Origin: Paenibacillus sp. cl123
GTDB taxonomy: Bacteria; Bacillota; Bacilli; Paenibacillales; NBRC-103111
Length of the DNA: 43,147 nucleotides
Reading direction: 5' to 3'
Assembly: GCF_900101595.1 (NCBI RefSeq)
Contig: NZ_FMYY01000035.1
Location: 1-43,147 of the forward strand
The notes under the pieces: model-generated
Seen by the model: the letters and a program-made list of their open reading frames with translations, nothing else
Told to the model about the DNA's origin: nothing
The model's database searches: none
Part shown: piece after piece, positions 9,092 through 16,633 of the stretch
Numbering within the stretch: position 1 is the first letter of the stretch
Layout of the letters: every line of letters begins with the position of its first letter
Program-made: the position numbers and the translations under genes

Positions 9092-9124
9092 CTGCGCTGA
9101 CCGGCGCTTCGGCCGGCTTGCCAA

Positions 9125-9170
9125 AGAGAAGACCTGTATCTGCGAATTTCCGCAGGTACAGGTCTTCTCT
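9125..9170. terminator. Long hairpin between yajC and the convergent yrzE-like gene
   Basis: A 14-bp perfect outer stem (AGAGAAGACCTGTA with TACAGGTCTTCTCT) plus an inner CTGCG/CGCAG stem surrounds a small loop. The plus-strand tail is not U-rich. Its place between two convergent genes suggests a shared bidirectional terminator. Confidence 0.7.
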
Positions 9171-9246
9171 GCGTATAGGGCCGGATGCTCCGCCGCGTAT
9201 CCGCTTCGGTATTTGAGCCGGCAGCTTATTCGATGTGGGCGGCGGG

Positions 9247-9606
9247 TTATTTCTTGACATTGACGCCTACCATCCCTCCGAATGCTCCGGCTGCAAGCGC
9301 AAGCCCGGCGATCATCATCAGCTCGCGGGTTATGCTGCTGTCATAGGCCAGGAAGCCGATCAGCCAGACGACAAAGGTATACATAATGCCAAGCAAGCCG
9401 CCGCGGTACCAGCCTTTGGATTCGCTGCGCTTGCCGGTTACGAATCCTCCCGCTGTCAAAGCAAGCCCGTGGATGATCAGGGTGACCGCAAGCCAGGAAT
9501 TTTCAGACAAGCCGGTGCCGAGCATGAGAAGCGAAGCGAGCAGCGTACCGATAAGCGCGACGCCGGCGGAAAGCATCAAGCCGGATAAAAGCGGCGAACG
9601 ACTCAT
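9247..9606 (-). CDS. YrzE-like membrane protein (TIGR04086 type)
   Basis: This is a 119-residue hydrophobic protein with four predicted membrane segments, beginning MSRSPLLSGLMLSAGVALIG and including SWLAVTLIIHGLALTAGGFVTG and GGLLGIMYTFVVWLIGFLAY. The start at 9606 is chosen because a strong GGAGGAGG lies about 9 nt upstream, although the frame opens at 9672. The gene occupies the position of B. subtilis yrzE between yajC and the DUF421 gene. No biochemical role is known to me. The orientation here is opposite to its neighbours. Confidence 0.75.
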   Translation of the reverse strand: MSRSPLLSGLMLSAGVALIGTLLASLLMLGTGLSENSWLAVTLIIHGLALTAGGFVTGKRSESKGWYRGGLLGIMYTFVVWLIGFLAYDSSITRELMMIAGLALAAGAFGGMVGVNVKK

Positions 9607-9758
9607 AGGACCGGGAACCTCCTCCATATCATCATGTTTCATTGTATGGGCTTGCCTGCGGGAATAGTACAAGTCCGGTTACCAACATTTCACCCGAATG
9701 CCGAATCCCGGCCAAGGCCAGAATACGTGAATAAACCGACAGGCGGGAGGCATGTCTC

Positions 9759-10445
9759 ATGGAGCTGTGGACTTTGTTCTTGCGAACGATCCTGGTTTAT
9801 ATCATCGTGTTTTTGACGATGCGCATCATGGGCAAGCGGGAAATCGGCAAGCTGTCGATATTCGATCTGGTCATCTCCATCATGATCGCGGAAATCGCCG
9901 TGTTCGTGCTTGAGGACGTCGGCAAGCCGATGATCGAGGGGCTTCTGCCGATGGTCACGCTGGTCGCCGTACAAATTCTGATCGCCTATGTCTCGCTGAA
10001 AAATGAAAAAATTCGCCGCTGGATCGAAGGCCGGGAGGCTCCGTTGATCGAAAACGGCAAGCTCAACCGCAAGGAGATGGCCCGGCAGCGGTACAACCTG
10101 GACGATCTGCTTCTTCAGCTGAGGGAAAATAAAGTCATGAATCCGGCCGATGTGGAGTTCGCTATCCTGGAAACGTCGGGCAAGCTGACGGTCAAGCCCA
10201 AAGAAACGCCTGCAGCCTCGAATGGAAGCGATTCGTCTGAGCCGAAGCGGGCCTTCCGGTACGAAGGGCTGCCGCTTCCGCTGATTATGGACGGCATAGT
10301 GCAGGAGGAGAGCTTGAGCAAGCTTGGCCAAACCCGGTTTTGGCTGAAAAAGGAGCTGCGGGCCAGAGGAATCAAGGACTTCAAGGATGTTTTTTTCTGT
10401 TCGGTCGATCATCGGGGCAAATGGTTTATCGATAAAAACCGGTAA
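9759..10445 (+). CDS. DUF421 (YetF-like) membrane protein
   Basis: The 228-residue protein has three N-terminal membrane segments (about 5-80) and a soluble region with the DUF421 hallmarks MRIMGKREIGKLSIFDLVISIMIAEIAV, PLIENGKLNRKEMARQRYNLDDLLLQLRE and DVEFAILETSGKLTV. It corresponds to B. subtilis yrbG, next to spoVB. Some family members (YetF, YdfS) have been linked to spore properties in B. subtilis, but a molecular function is unknown to me. The ATG has GGCGGGAGG about 9 nt upstream. It converges with spoVB with only 12 nt between the two stops. Confidence 0.88.
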   Translation: MELWTLFLRTILVYIIVFLTMRIMGKREIGKLSIFDLVISIMIAEIAVFVLEDVGKPMIEGLLPMVTLVAVQILIAYVSLKNEKIRRWIEGREAPLIENGKLNRKEMARQRYNLDDLLLQLRENKVMNPADVEFAILETSGKLTVKPKETPAASNGSDSSEPKRAFRYEGLPLPLIMDGIVQEESLSKLGQTRFWLKKELRARGIKDFKDVFFCSVDHRGKWFIDKNR

Positions 10446-10457
10446 GCGGCCGGCGGG

Positions 10458-12038
10458 CTACTTCACAAATTTTTTGCTCAGCCACAAAATCCGGAAGAAG
10501 TCTTGGCGGTCGATCAGCCGTGTCAGCAGGGCCAAAACCAAATAGAGCATAAAGCCGGCTGCGCACGCGGCCAGAAAACGGCTCAAGCCGTCTTCAATCC
10601 AGGGCGACTTCATAAGCAGCGCGCTGACGAGACCTGCGCCGGCCATACTGATACCGGCCTTTACGAAGTCAAGTCCCGACATCTTGAACTGCAGCAGTCT
10701 GGCTACGCTGTATCCATGCAGGATGGTGACAAGCATAATGTTGACCGTGATGGCGACGATAGCCCCCAAAATGCCGAATTCGGGACGGCTTGCCAGCCAA
10801 TAGATCAAAGACAGCTTGACCGCAGAGCCGATAAGCGTGTTGATCAGCGCGGCCCCCGGCTTATCCAGCGCTTGAAGCGCCGCCTGAAGAGGAGCCTGCA
10901 GGTAAATAAACAAAGCTGCTGGAGCCATCAGACGCAGCATGGCGCCTACCTCTGGCTGGGCATACATATAAGTGCAGATCGGCTCGGCCAGCACATACAT
11001 GAGGATGGAGAACGGGGCGCCGGTCACAAGCGCCAGCCGGAGCGACTGGTGGAGTCTCATATGGATGGTTTTCATATCTCCTTTGGCCGCGGCTTCGGAA
11101 AGCGAAGGGATCAAGGAGACGGCAAGCGAATAAGTGAGCGCGCTGGGCAGCATCAGAACGGGAATCACCATTCCTTGCAGCGCTCCGTACTGGGCGGTAG
11201 CCATGGCGGTTGCGACGCCGGCGGCGGCCAGACTTTGCACGATCAGGATCGATTCGAGAAAATAAGAGCCGGAGCCCACCAGCTTGCTGCCGGTCACGGG
11301 GAGAGCAAGCCGCAGCAGCTGCTTGAAGTTGGAGGGACCTCCGAAGGCGGGCTTTCGCTTGCTGCTTGTCTGCGCGGCCGATAAGGAAGCTGCAGGCTTT
11401 TGCTGCTTGAAGTCACGCTTGTACAACAGCAGCAGCACAAGCATCGCCGCGATCTCTCCGGCCAGCACGCCGACCATGGCTCCCGCCGCGGCATAAGAGA
11501 TGCCGTAAGGAAGCATCATGTAAGCGAAAGCAAGCACCGTGACGATCCGTACAAGCGTCTCCGTGACTTGGGAGAGCGCTGTCGGGATCATGTTCTGCCT
11601 ACCCTGGAAATAACCTCTGTACACCGAGGATACGGCCACCAAAGGAACGATGGGCGTCATGCATAAAAAGGTGTAATACACCCGAGGATCGGTGAACAGA
11701 TGGTCGGTGATCCACCGCGCGCCGAACAGGATAATCCCGGTGAACGCAAGCCCCAGGGTGCCGGCGAGCGTAAGGGCGATGCGGAATATGCTCCGGACAC
11801 GCGCTTCGTTGCCTTCCGCCTCGGCCGCCGCGACCAGCTTGGCCACCGCAACGGGAATGCCGCCCGTGACGACCGTTAGAATAACGACGAGAAACGGCCA
11901 GCCCATCTGATATAAGCCGATCCCTTCCGCTCCGATAACCCGGGGAAGGGCCATGCGCGGAATAAAGCCCAGGATGCGATTGATAATACCGGCGGCGAGA
12001 AGAATCATTGTTCCTTTGATGAAGGTTTGTTTGGTCAA
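10458..12038 (-). CDS. spoVB: Stage V sporulation protein B (MATE/MurJ-like flippase family)
   Basis: SpoVB is a polytopic membrane protein of the polysaccharide-exporter/MOP superfamily, needed for spore cortex synthesis and thought to flip lipid-linked precursors. The frame opens at 12107, but family similarity starts at the TTG codon at 12038 (TKQTFIKGTMILLAAGIINRILGFIPRMALPRVIG). AAAGAGG lies about 8 nt upstream of it, giving 526 residues, the usual size. About 14 hydrophobic segments are visible. Position between DUF421 and the comN-like gene matches B. subtilis. It runs against the neighbouring export operon. Confidence 0.93.
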   Translation of the reverse strand: MTKQTFIKGTMILLAAGIINRILGFIPRMALPRVIGAEGIGLYQMGWPFLVVILTVVTGGIPVAVAKLVAAAEAEGNEARVRSIFRIALTLAGTLGLAFTGIILFGARWITDHLFTDPRVYYTFLCMTPIVPLVAVSSVYRGYFQGRQNMIPTALSQVTETLVRIVTVLAFAYMMLPYGISYAAAGAMVGVLAGEIAAMLVLLLLYKRDFKQQKPAASLSAAQTSSKRKPAFGGPSNFKQLLRLALPVTGSKLVGSGSYFLESILIVQSLAAAGVATAMATAQYGALQGMVIPVLMLPSALTYSLAVSLIPSLSEAAAKGDMKTIHMRLHQSLRLALVTGAPFSILMYVLAEPICTYMYAQPEVGAMLRLMAPAALFIYLQAPLQAALQALDKPGAALINTLIGSAVKLSLIYWLASRPEFGILGAIVAITVNIMLVTILHGYSVARLLQFKMSGLDFVKAGISMAGAGLVSALLMKSPWIEDGLSRFLAACAAGFMLYLVLALLTRLIDRQDFFRILWLSKKFVK

Positions 12039-12123
12039 GGGGATAACCTCTTTTCTCACGGCTGGAGTATAGTAATGGATATGCGGGACCAGTGGGACAG
12101 CATGCACACATTTTTATACAAGC

Positions 12124-12144
12124 CCTGCTTGGCCGCCAAGCAGG
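12124..12144. repeat. Perfect inverted repeat between spoVB and comN-like gene
   Basis: CCTGCTTGG and CCAAGCAGG flank a 3-nt loop. It lies in the 175-nt divergent intergenic region. It could be an operator or a small hairpin in either 5' leader; on the minus strand a TATAAA lies just downstream. Confidence 0.4.
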
Positions 12145-12213
12145 AGATTCGCGCTCAGCAGCGAATACATACAGCACAAGCACAGAACGGCTTCGCATCG
12201 GGAGGGATAACGC

Positions 12214-13098
12214 ATGGGGGACGACGGCAAACAGATGGGGGCGCCGCGGCGGTCGGCAGATGAAGATCCGGGGCATGAAGCAGACCTTGGAGCGGCGGAA
12301 GCGGCAGCCGGGAAGCATGAGGACTGCGAGCTGCAGGAAACCGAAGAGCCGCATCAGGCAGAGGGATTGCATCAGACGAATGACCGCCACGAAGCGGGTG
12401 AGTTGTTTCAGACGGAGGCTTCGCATCGGACTGACGGATTGCATCAGACGGATGATCAGCACGACACGGACAGGTTGATTCAGACGGAAGATCGCGAGGA
12501 GGCTGTCTCGTTGACGGCAGCGGATGCAGATCAGATACGGGACCATGCTTTGCCGGATAAGCCGGCGGACTCGCAAGCCGAGATTCCTTATATGGAGCGT
12601 TTTTATGCGGCGGAGCCGGATGCGGGTTTCCCTGAATTCCCGGTTCAAGAGAGCGAGGCTGCGTCACAAGACGGTGAAGAGGATAGGGACGGAGCGGGCG
12701 GCGAAGGCGAGACGGACGATGGCGAGGACGGTTCGGAGGCCGGGACTGCAGGACATGCTGAGGCTGCCGCGGCCGCGGCAGCCGCCGTTTTCGTGCTGGA
12801 GGCCGGCTCAGGGCGGGAAGACGAGCAGCACGACGCAGAGGAAGAAGAGCCCGTGATGAGCGGCGAAGAGCTGAGCATGATGATTGAAGAGATTTGTACA
12901 AGCAAGGCTCAGGAATTCCACATGCTGGGCTACGAATATGTGACGGGCTCGGAAGTATGGGAGTGCGTCAGCGATAAATACCGCAAGCAAGGGCTTCCTG
13001 CGCTCCACCGGATCGTGAATGATATTTTGTCGCTTAAAGTAACTTCTTTTATGAACTGGGTGGCGATGAGCGCGTACAAGGACTCCGGCCTCAGGTAA
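12214..13098 (+). CDS. ComN-like post-transcriptional regulator with long acidic N-terminal extension
   Basis: The last 75 or so residues (LSMMIEEICTSKAQEFHMLGYEYVT through LSLKVTSFMNWVAMSAYK) match the small ComN/YrzD post-transcriptional regulator family, found between spoVB and secDF in B. subtilis. There ComN binds comE operon mRNA. The frame adds about 215 residues in front, rich in Asp, Glu, His, Gln and Ala with no predicted fold. These include a 24-residue repeat (72-nt period) at 12365-12508 with GLHQT repeated. ATG 12214 has GGGAGGG 6 nt upstream, a strong site. An alternative ATG at 12856 with GAGGAAG about 13 nt upstream would give a normal 80-residue ComN. Both products may be made. 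Low-complexity coding and a later terminator are clear. Confidence 0.7.
   Translation: MGDDGKQMGAPRRSADEDPGHEADLGAAEAAAGKHEDCELQETEEPHQAEGLHQTNDRHEAGELFQTEASHRTDGLHQTDDQHDTDRLIQTEDREEAVSLTAADADQIRDHALPDKPADSQAEIPYMERFYAAEPDAGFPEFPVQESEAASQDGEEDRDGAGGEGETDDGEDGSEAGTAGHAEAAAAAAAAVFVLEAGSGREDEQHDAEEEEPVMSGEELSMMIEEICTSKAQEFHMLGYEYVTGSEVWECVSDKYRKQGLPALHRIVNDILSLKVTSFMNWVAMSAYKDSGLR
12365..12508 (+). repeat. Two-copy 72-nt imperfect tandem repeat inside the ComN-like gene
   Basis: Units start GATTGCATCAGACG at 12365 and again at 12437. They share most bases across the first 54 nt of each unit, and related shorter pieces (TCGCATCGGACTGACG) occur inside the first unit. The repeat is in frame (24 codons), so copy-number change would lengthen or shorten the acidic extension without a frameshift. 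Confidence 0.7.
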
Positions 13099-13127
13099 GA
13101 AGCCGCTGAAACATTCCCCCTTTAGAT

Positions 13128-13172
13128 AAAGGTACAGTCCTTCAAAAATGAGAAGGCGCTGTATCTTTTTTT
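13128..13172 (+). terminator. Intrinsic terminator after the ComN-like gene
   Basis: AAGGTACAG/CTGTATCTT outer stem with inner TCCTTC/GAAGG pairing (one bulge), followed by a run of seven T (13165-13171 region). It separates the ComN-like gene from secD. Confidence 0.85.
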
Positions 13173-13342
13173 GGCGTAGCCGGAATTTTTAACTTTCTAC
13201 AGAACAGAACGGAACGAAGCATGCGGGAAATTTTCTCTAAATCGTATAGCATGCAATGGAGGGAATACAGAAAGGCATAATTTTGAGAAGCGGCAGGCGC
13301 GCATCCGCGGATAATCTGGTTTTCATGGGTCAAAAAGGCAAA

Positions 13343-13371
13343 TTGACTCGATTTTCGCAGGTGGGTATAAT
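13343..13371 (+). promoter_or_regulatory. Sigma-A promoter for secD-secF
   Basis: TTGACT, a 17-nt spacer and a perfect TATAAT. It lies 30 nt before the secD ATG, so the transcript starts close to the gene and has only a short leader. Confidence 0.85.
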
Positions 13372-13400
13372 AGGACTATTGAGTGTGGAAGGAGATCCTT

Positions 13401-14633
13401 ATGGACATCAAACGCATCGTTGCTTTTCTAGCGATCATCCTGATCGTATTTACTTCGATCGGGCTGTCGAGCCCTGAGCTGGTCAAAAACGTCAAGCTGG
13501 GTCTCGACTTGAAAGGCGGTTTCGAAATTTTGTACGTGGCGGAGCCTATCGAAGCCGGCAAGACGGTGAACAAGGATTCGCTCACCCAGACGGCTATCAG
13601 TCTGGAGAAGCGTGCCAACTCGCTGGGGGTCACAGAACCGGAAGTCACGACAGAGGGAACGGATCGCATCCGTGTGAAATTCCCGGGGGTTAGCAATGAA
13701 GAGGAAGTTCGGAAGGTCATTAAAGAACCGGCGGAGCTCACATTCCGCGGGCCGGACGGGACCAAGGAAATGCTCGGCAGCGACTTCGTCGAAGGAGCGG
13801 CAACCGTACAGTTCGATCAGACGAATCGCGCGATGATCGCTATCGAAGTAAAGGATAAAGAGAAGTTCCGCAAGGTGACGGAAAAGCTGCTCGGACAACC
13901 TCTGGCCATCTATCTGGATGAGACCCTGCTGTCGGCGCCGAGGATTCAAGAGGTGCTGCCGGACGGCAAGGCGACGATAACGGGCAATTTCACGTACGAT
14001 GAAGCGAAGAAGCTGGCCGATACGATCAATCTCGGAGCGCTGCCGCTCAAGCTGACGGAAAAATATACGCAGAGCGTGGGCGCTACGCTGGGCTTGTTAT
14101 CGCTCCATCAGACGGTAAAGGCCGGGCTGATCGGCTCCGTCCTTATTTTGCTGTTTATGCTGTTCTTCTACCGGATTCCGGGACTGGTCGCAGCGATTTC
14201 CATCATCACGTATGCCTGGCTGCTGCTGCTCGTCTTCGAGCTGGTCAATGCCACGCTGACGCTGCCGGGTATTGCCGCCTTTATTCTCGGGGTCGGGATG
14301 GCGGTTGACGCCAACATTATTACAGCAGAACGCATCAAGGAGGAGATCCGCAGCGGCAAGAGCATTCTGTCGTCGCTCAAGGCGGGCTCCAAGCATTCGT
14401 TCCGTACGATTATGGATGCGAACATCACCAACATCATTTGCGGTGCGGTGCTCTTCTACATCGGGAACGGCGCGATCCGGGGCTTTGCGCTGACCAATAT
14501 GCTAAGTATTGCGCTCAGTATCGTAACCAACATTTTCTTCGCGCGGCTATTGCTTATCCTGCTGATTCGCGCCAATGTATTCAAGAAGCCTTCTTACTTT
14601 GGCGTAAAGGAGTCGGAAATAAGTGCACTCTAA
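13401..14633 (+). CDS. secD: Protein translocase subunit SecD
   Basis: SecD, with SecF, uses the proton gradient to pull exported proteins out of SecYEG. The 410-residue protein starts MDIKRIVAFLAIILIVFTSIGLSS (first membrane segment). It then has a large extracytoplasmic part containing KLGLDLKGGFEILY, and five C-terminal membrane segments with the RND-type GVGMAVDANIITAERIKEEIRSGKS motif. GGAAGGAGA lies about 6 nt before this ATG; the frame itself opens at 13383. It overlaps secF by 11 nt. In B. subtilis the two are fused into one SecDF protein; here they are separate. Confidence 0.96.
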   Translation: MDIKRIVAFLAIILIVFTSIGLSSPELVKNVKLGLDLKGGFEILYVAEPIEAGKTVNKDSLTQTAISLEKRANSLGVTEPEVTTEGTDRIRVKFPGVSNEEEVRKVIKEPAELTFRGPDGTKEMLGSDFVEGAATVQFDQTNRAMIAIEVKDKEKFRKVTEKLLGQPLAIYLDETLLSAPRIQEVLPDGKATITGNFTYDEAKKLADTINLGALPLKLTEKYTQSVGATLGLLSLHQTVKAGLIGSVLILLFMLFFYRIPGLVAAISIITYAWLLLLVFELVNATLTLPGIAAFILGVGMAVDANIITAERIKEEIRSGKSILSSLKAGSKHSFRTIMDANITNIICGAVLFYIGNGAIRGFALTNMLSIALSIVTNIFFARLLLILLIRANVFKKPSYFGVKESEISAL

Positions 14634-15564
14634 AACCAAACATGTAACCAATACCCATGATTACTTTAAAAACTATTTCGATTTCGTCAAGCACCGGAAA
14701 TACTTTTATGCCGTATCTCTGATTATCTGCTTGCTCGGCATAATTATGCTGTCCTGGAAAGGTCTGAACTACGGGGTTGACTTCCGCGCAGGGACGTCGA
14801 TGGACATCTCGGCATCACAGTCCTTCGACAAGGCCAAGGCCGAGGAGCTGCTGAAGGCAAGCGGCGCGGAGCCGGAGACGATTACGCTGGGCGGCGAAAA
14901 TGGGACAAGACTGTCGGTTCGCTTCGGTGACATTCTGGACGATGCTACCGTCCTGAAGGTCAAGCAAGGCTTTATCGCAGCGTATGGCGACACTGTCTCC
15001 CAGGAAGTGAATACGGTGACCCCGGACATGGCGATCGAGCAGCAGAACAAGGCGCTGCTGGCTATCGGGGTGGCGAGCGTAGCGATAGCGCTTTATGTGA
15101 CGATCCGTTTTGAGTGGCGCTTTGCGCTCGCTTCCATTATCGCGATCCTTCATGACGCCTTTGTCGTCATCAGCTTCTTCGCCATCTTCCGGATGGAGGT
15201 CAATCTTCCGTTTATGGCGGCGATTCTGACTACGATCGGGTATTCCATCAACGATAAGATCGTTATTTTCGACCGGGTCCGGGAAAATCTCCGTTTTGCC
15301 AGACTGAAAACGACGGAGGATTTGTCCAATATGCTGCATGACAGCATCTGGCAAACCATGAAACGGAATATCAATACAGTTATTACTGTTCTGATCGCAG
15401 CGGTGTGTCTGCTGATTTTCGGCAGCCCGGCTATCAAGCTGTTCGCGCTTGCGAAAATCATCGGTTTGACCAGCGGCGCTTATTCATCCATTTGTATTGC
15501 AGGTCCGCTCTGGTACGAATTGAAAAACAAAGCGCTGGGTTCGAAGAAAAAGGCCGCTGCGTAA
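14623..15564 (+). CDS. secF: Protein translocase subunit SecF
   Basis: SecF is the partner of SecD. The 313-residue protein starts with GTG inside the end of secD, with AAAGGAG about 10 nt upstream. It has an N-terminal membrane segment, a short extracytoplasmic domain (GLNYGVDFRAGTSMDIS) and five membrane segments. The motif TTIGYSINDKIVIFDRVRENLR is the conserved RND-type region of SecF. Overlapping reading frames imply translational coupling with secD. Confidence 0.96.
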   Translation: MHSKTKHVTNTHDYFKNYFDFVKHRKYFYAVSLIICLLGIIMLSWKGLNYGVDFRAGTSMDISASQSFDKAKAEELLKASGAEPETITLGGENGTRLSVRFGDILDDATVLKVKQGFIAAYGDTVSQEVNTVTPDMAIEQQNKALLAIGVASVAIALYVTIRFEWRFALASIIAILHDAFVVISFFAIFRMEVNLPFMAAILTTIGYSINDKIVIFDRVRENLRFARLKTTEDLSNMLHDSIWQTMKRNINTVITVLIAAVCLLIFGSPAIKLFALAKIIGLTSGAYSSICIAGPLWYELKNKALGSKKKAAA

Positions 15565-15578
15565 GCAAACATACTCTT

Positions 15579-15618
15579 GCCGTCGCGTCAACCCATATGC
15601 GGCGGCTTCTCTCTTTTT
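15579..15618 (+). terminator. Hairpin and T-rich tail after secF
   Basis: GCCGTCGC pairs with GCGGCGGC (one wobble) across a 12-nt loop and is followed by TTCTCTCTTTTT. This probably ends the secDF transcript in part. Confidence 0.6.
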
Positions 15619-15659
15619 CACCGCTGGGCGGATATCACTTTTCATAGAGGAGTGGCTCC

Positions 15660-16601
15660 ATGACTGAGGATAGGTACAAGCAGGCGGCAGGCGCCTGGAC
15701 GGGAATCGGGTTTCAACTGGCATTGGCGGTGGTGAAAGGAGTGTTCGGATTGGCGGCGCAAAGCAAGGCGCTGCTGGCCGACGCTCTATATACGGGGGCT
15801 CATGCCGTAGGCGCGATAGCCGCCATGAACGAAGGTCGAACCGCATCTTCCCGGGAGGCTTCCCCCATCTCGAAGTCCGGGTTGAGCCCGGTGGCGACGA
15901 TTTTGCTGGCCGTACTGTTTATGGTGGGCAGCGTCGAAATCGCTGTCACAGCGGTCAAGTCGATCCTGCAGGGGGTCGAGCATCCCCCGAGAATGACCGC
16001 ACTTATCATTATCGTAAGCTCCATCATCGTACAGGAATTATGGGCCCAGTATCAGCGGCGGGTCGCTTCCCAAACGGGCGGATCGCAGATTTCCCCGGCG
16101 ACTCTTGGACGGCGAGGCGATTTGCTCGCATCGCTCGCAGCCTGTATCGGCATCTCGGGCTCGTGGGCTGCCAGCTACGCAGGTCTTCCCGCCTTGTACA
16201 TGCTTGATCCGTTGGCGGGTATCATTATTGCGGCTTCCGTCATGGGGAGAAGCTACCGTCTTTTATTGAGCGGAGCGCAGCGCACTCAGCCGAGAACGCT
16301 GCATCAGGAGGATGCCCAGGATCTGCTGGAAACGGTCCAGCGCATTAAGGGGGTCATCTCGATCGACGATCTGCAGGCCAAGGAAGAAGGACATTATGTC
16401 CGGGTCGACGTGAAAATAAGCGTGAACCCGCGGATCACGATATATGAAGGACATGAGATTGCCAAGACGGTCAAGCAGGTTTTGATGAAGCGATTTATTC
16501 ACGTGACCGATGTCATGGTGCAGGTGTTTCCCTATGATCCCGGCTATCCGTACAAGCATGGGAATGTGGAGCATGATGACATGCCTACGCTGCTTCATTG
16601 A
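15660..16601 (+). CDS. Cation diffusion facilitator family transporter, atypical metal site
   Basis: CDF proteins export Zn2+, Mn2+, Fe2+ or similar ions by proton antiport. The 313-residue protein has about six membrane segments and a C-terminal cytoplasmic domain (GVISIDDLQAKEEGHYVRVDVKISVNPRITIYEGHEIAKTV). In the usual family the TM2 site is D/H-x3-D and the TM5 site is H-x3-D. Here the aligned positions are Tyr44 and His48 (ADALYTGAHAVG), and Gly150 with Asp154 (LGRRGDLLAS). Three of four ligands are therefore non-standard, so metal choice or activity may differ. The ATG has AGAGGAG 8 nt upstream. It overlaps the alternative upstream start of recJ, suggesting one operon. The family call is good; the substrate is unknown. 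Confidence 0.82.
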   Translation: MTEDRYKQAAGAWTGIGFQLALAVVKGVFGLAAQSKALLADALYTGAHAVGAIAAMNEGRTASSREASPISKSGLSPVATILLAVLFMVGSVEIAVTAVKSILQGVEHPPRMTALIIIVSSIIVQELWAQYQRRVASQTGGSQISPATLGRRGDLLASLAACIGISGSWAASYAGLPALYMLDPLAGIIIAASVMGRSYRLLLSGAQRTQPRTLHQEDAQDLLETVQRIKGVISIDDLQAKEEGHYVRVDVKISVNPRITIYEGHEIAKTVKQVLMKRFIHVTDVMVQVFPYDPGYPYKHGNVEHDDMPTLLH

Positions 16602-16633
16602 CAGAAGGGCAATTCATAAGGAGGCTTTACCGG

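Noticed and set aside
12365..12508. Possible CRISPR-like or regulatory DNA repeat
   Set aside because: The two 72-nt units are directly adjacent, imperfect and in frame with the coding sequence, so they are a protein-level tandem repeat.
11599..12648. 349-codon minus-strand frame across the spoVB start and the ComN-like gene
   Set aside because: It is a shadow: it overlaps the spoVB N-terminus in another frame and its repeats are the antisense of the acidic repeat region. It has no ribosome site or recognisable protein.
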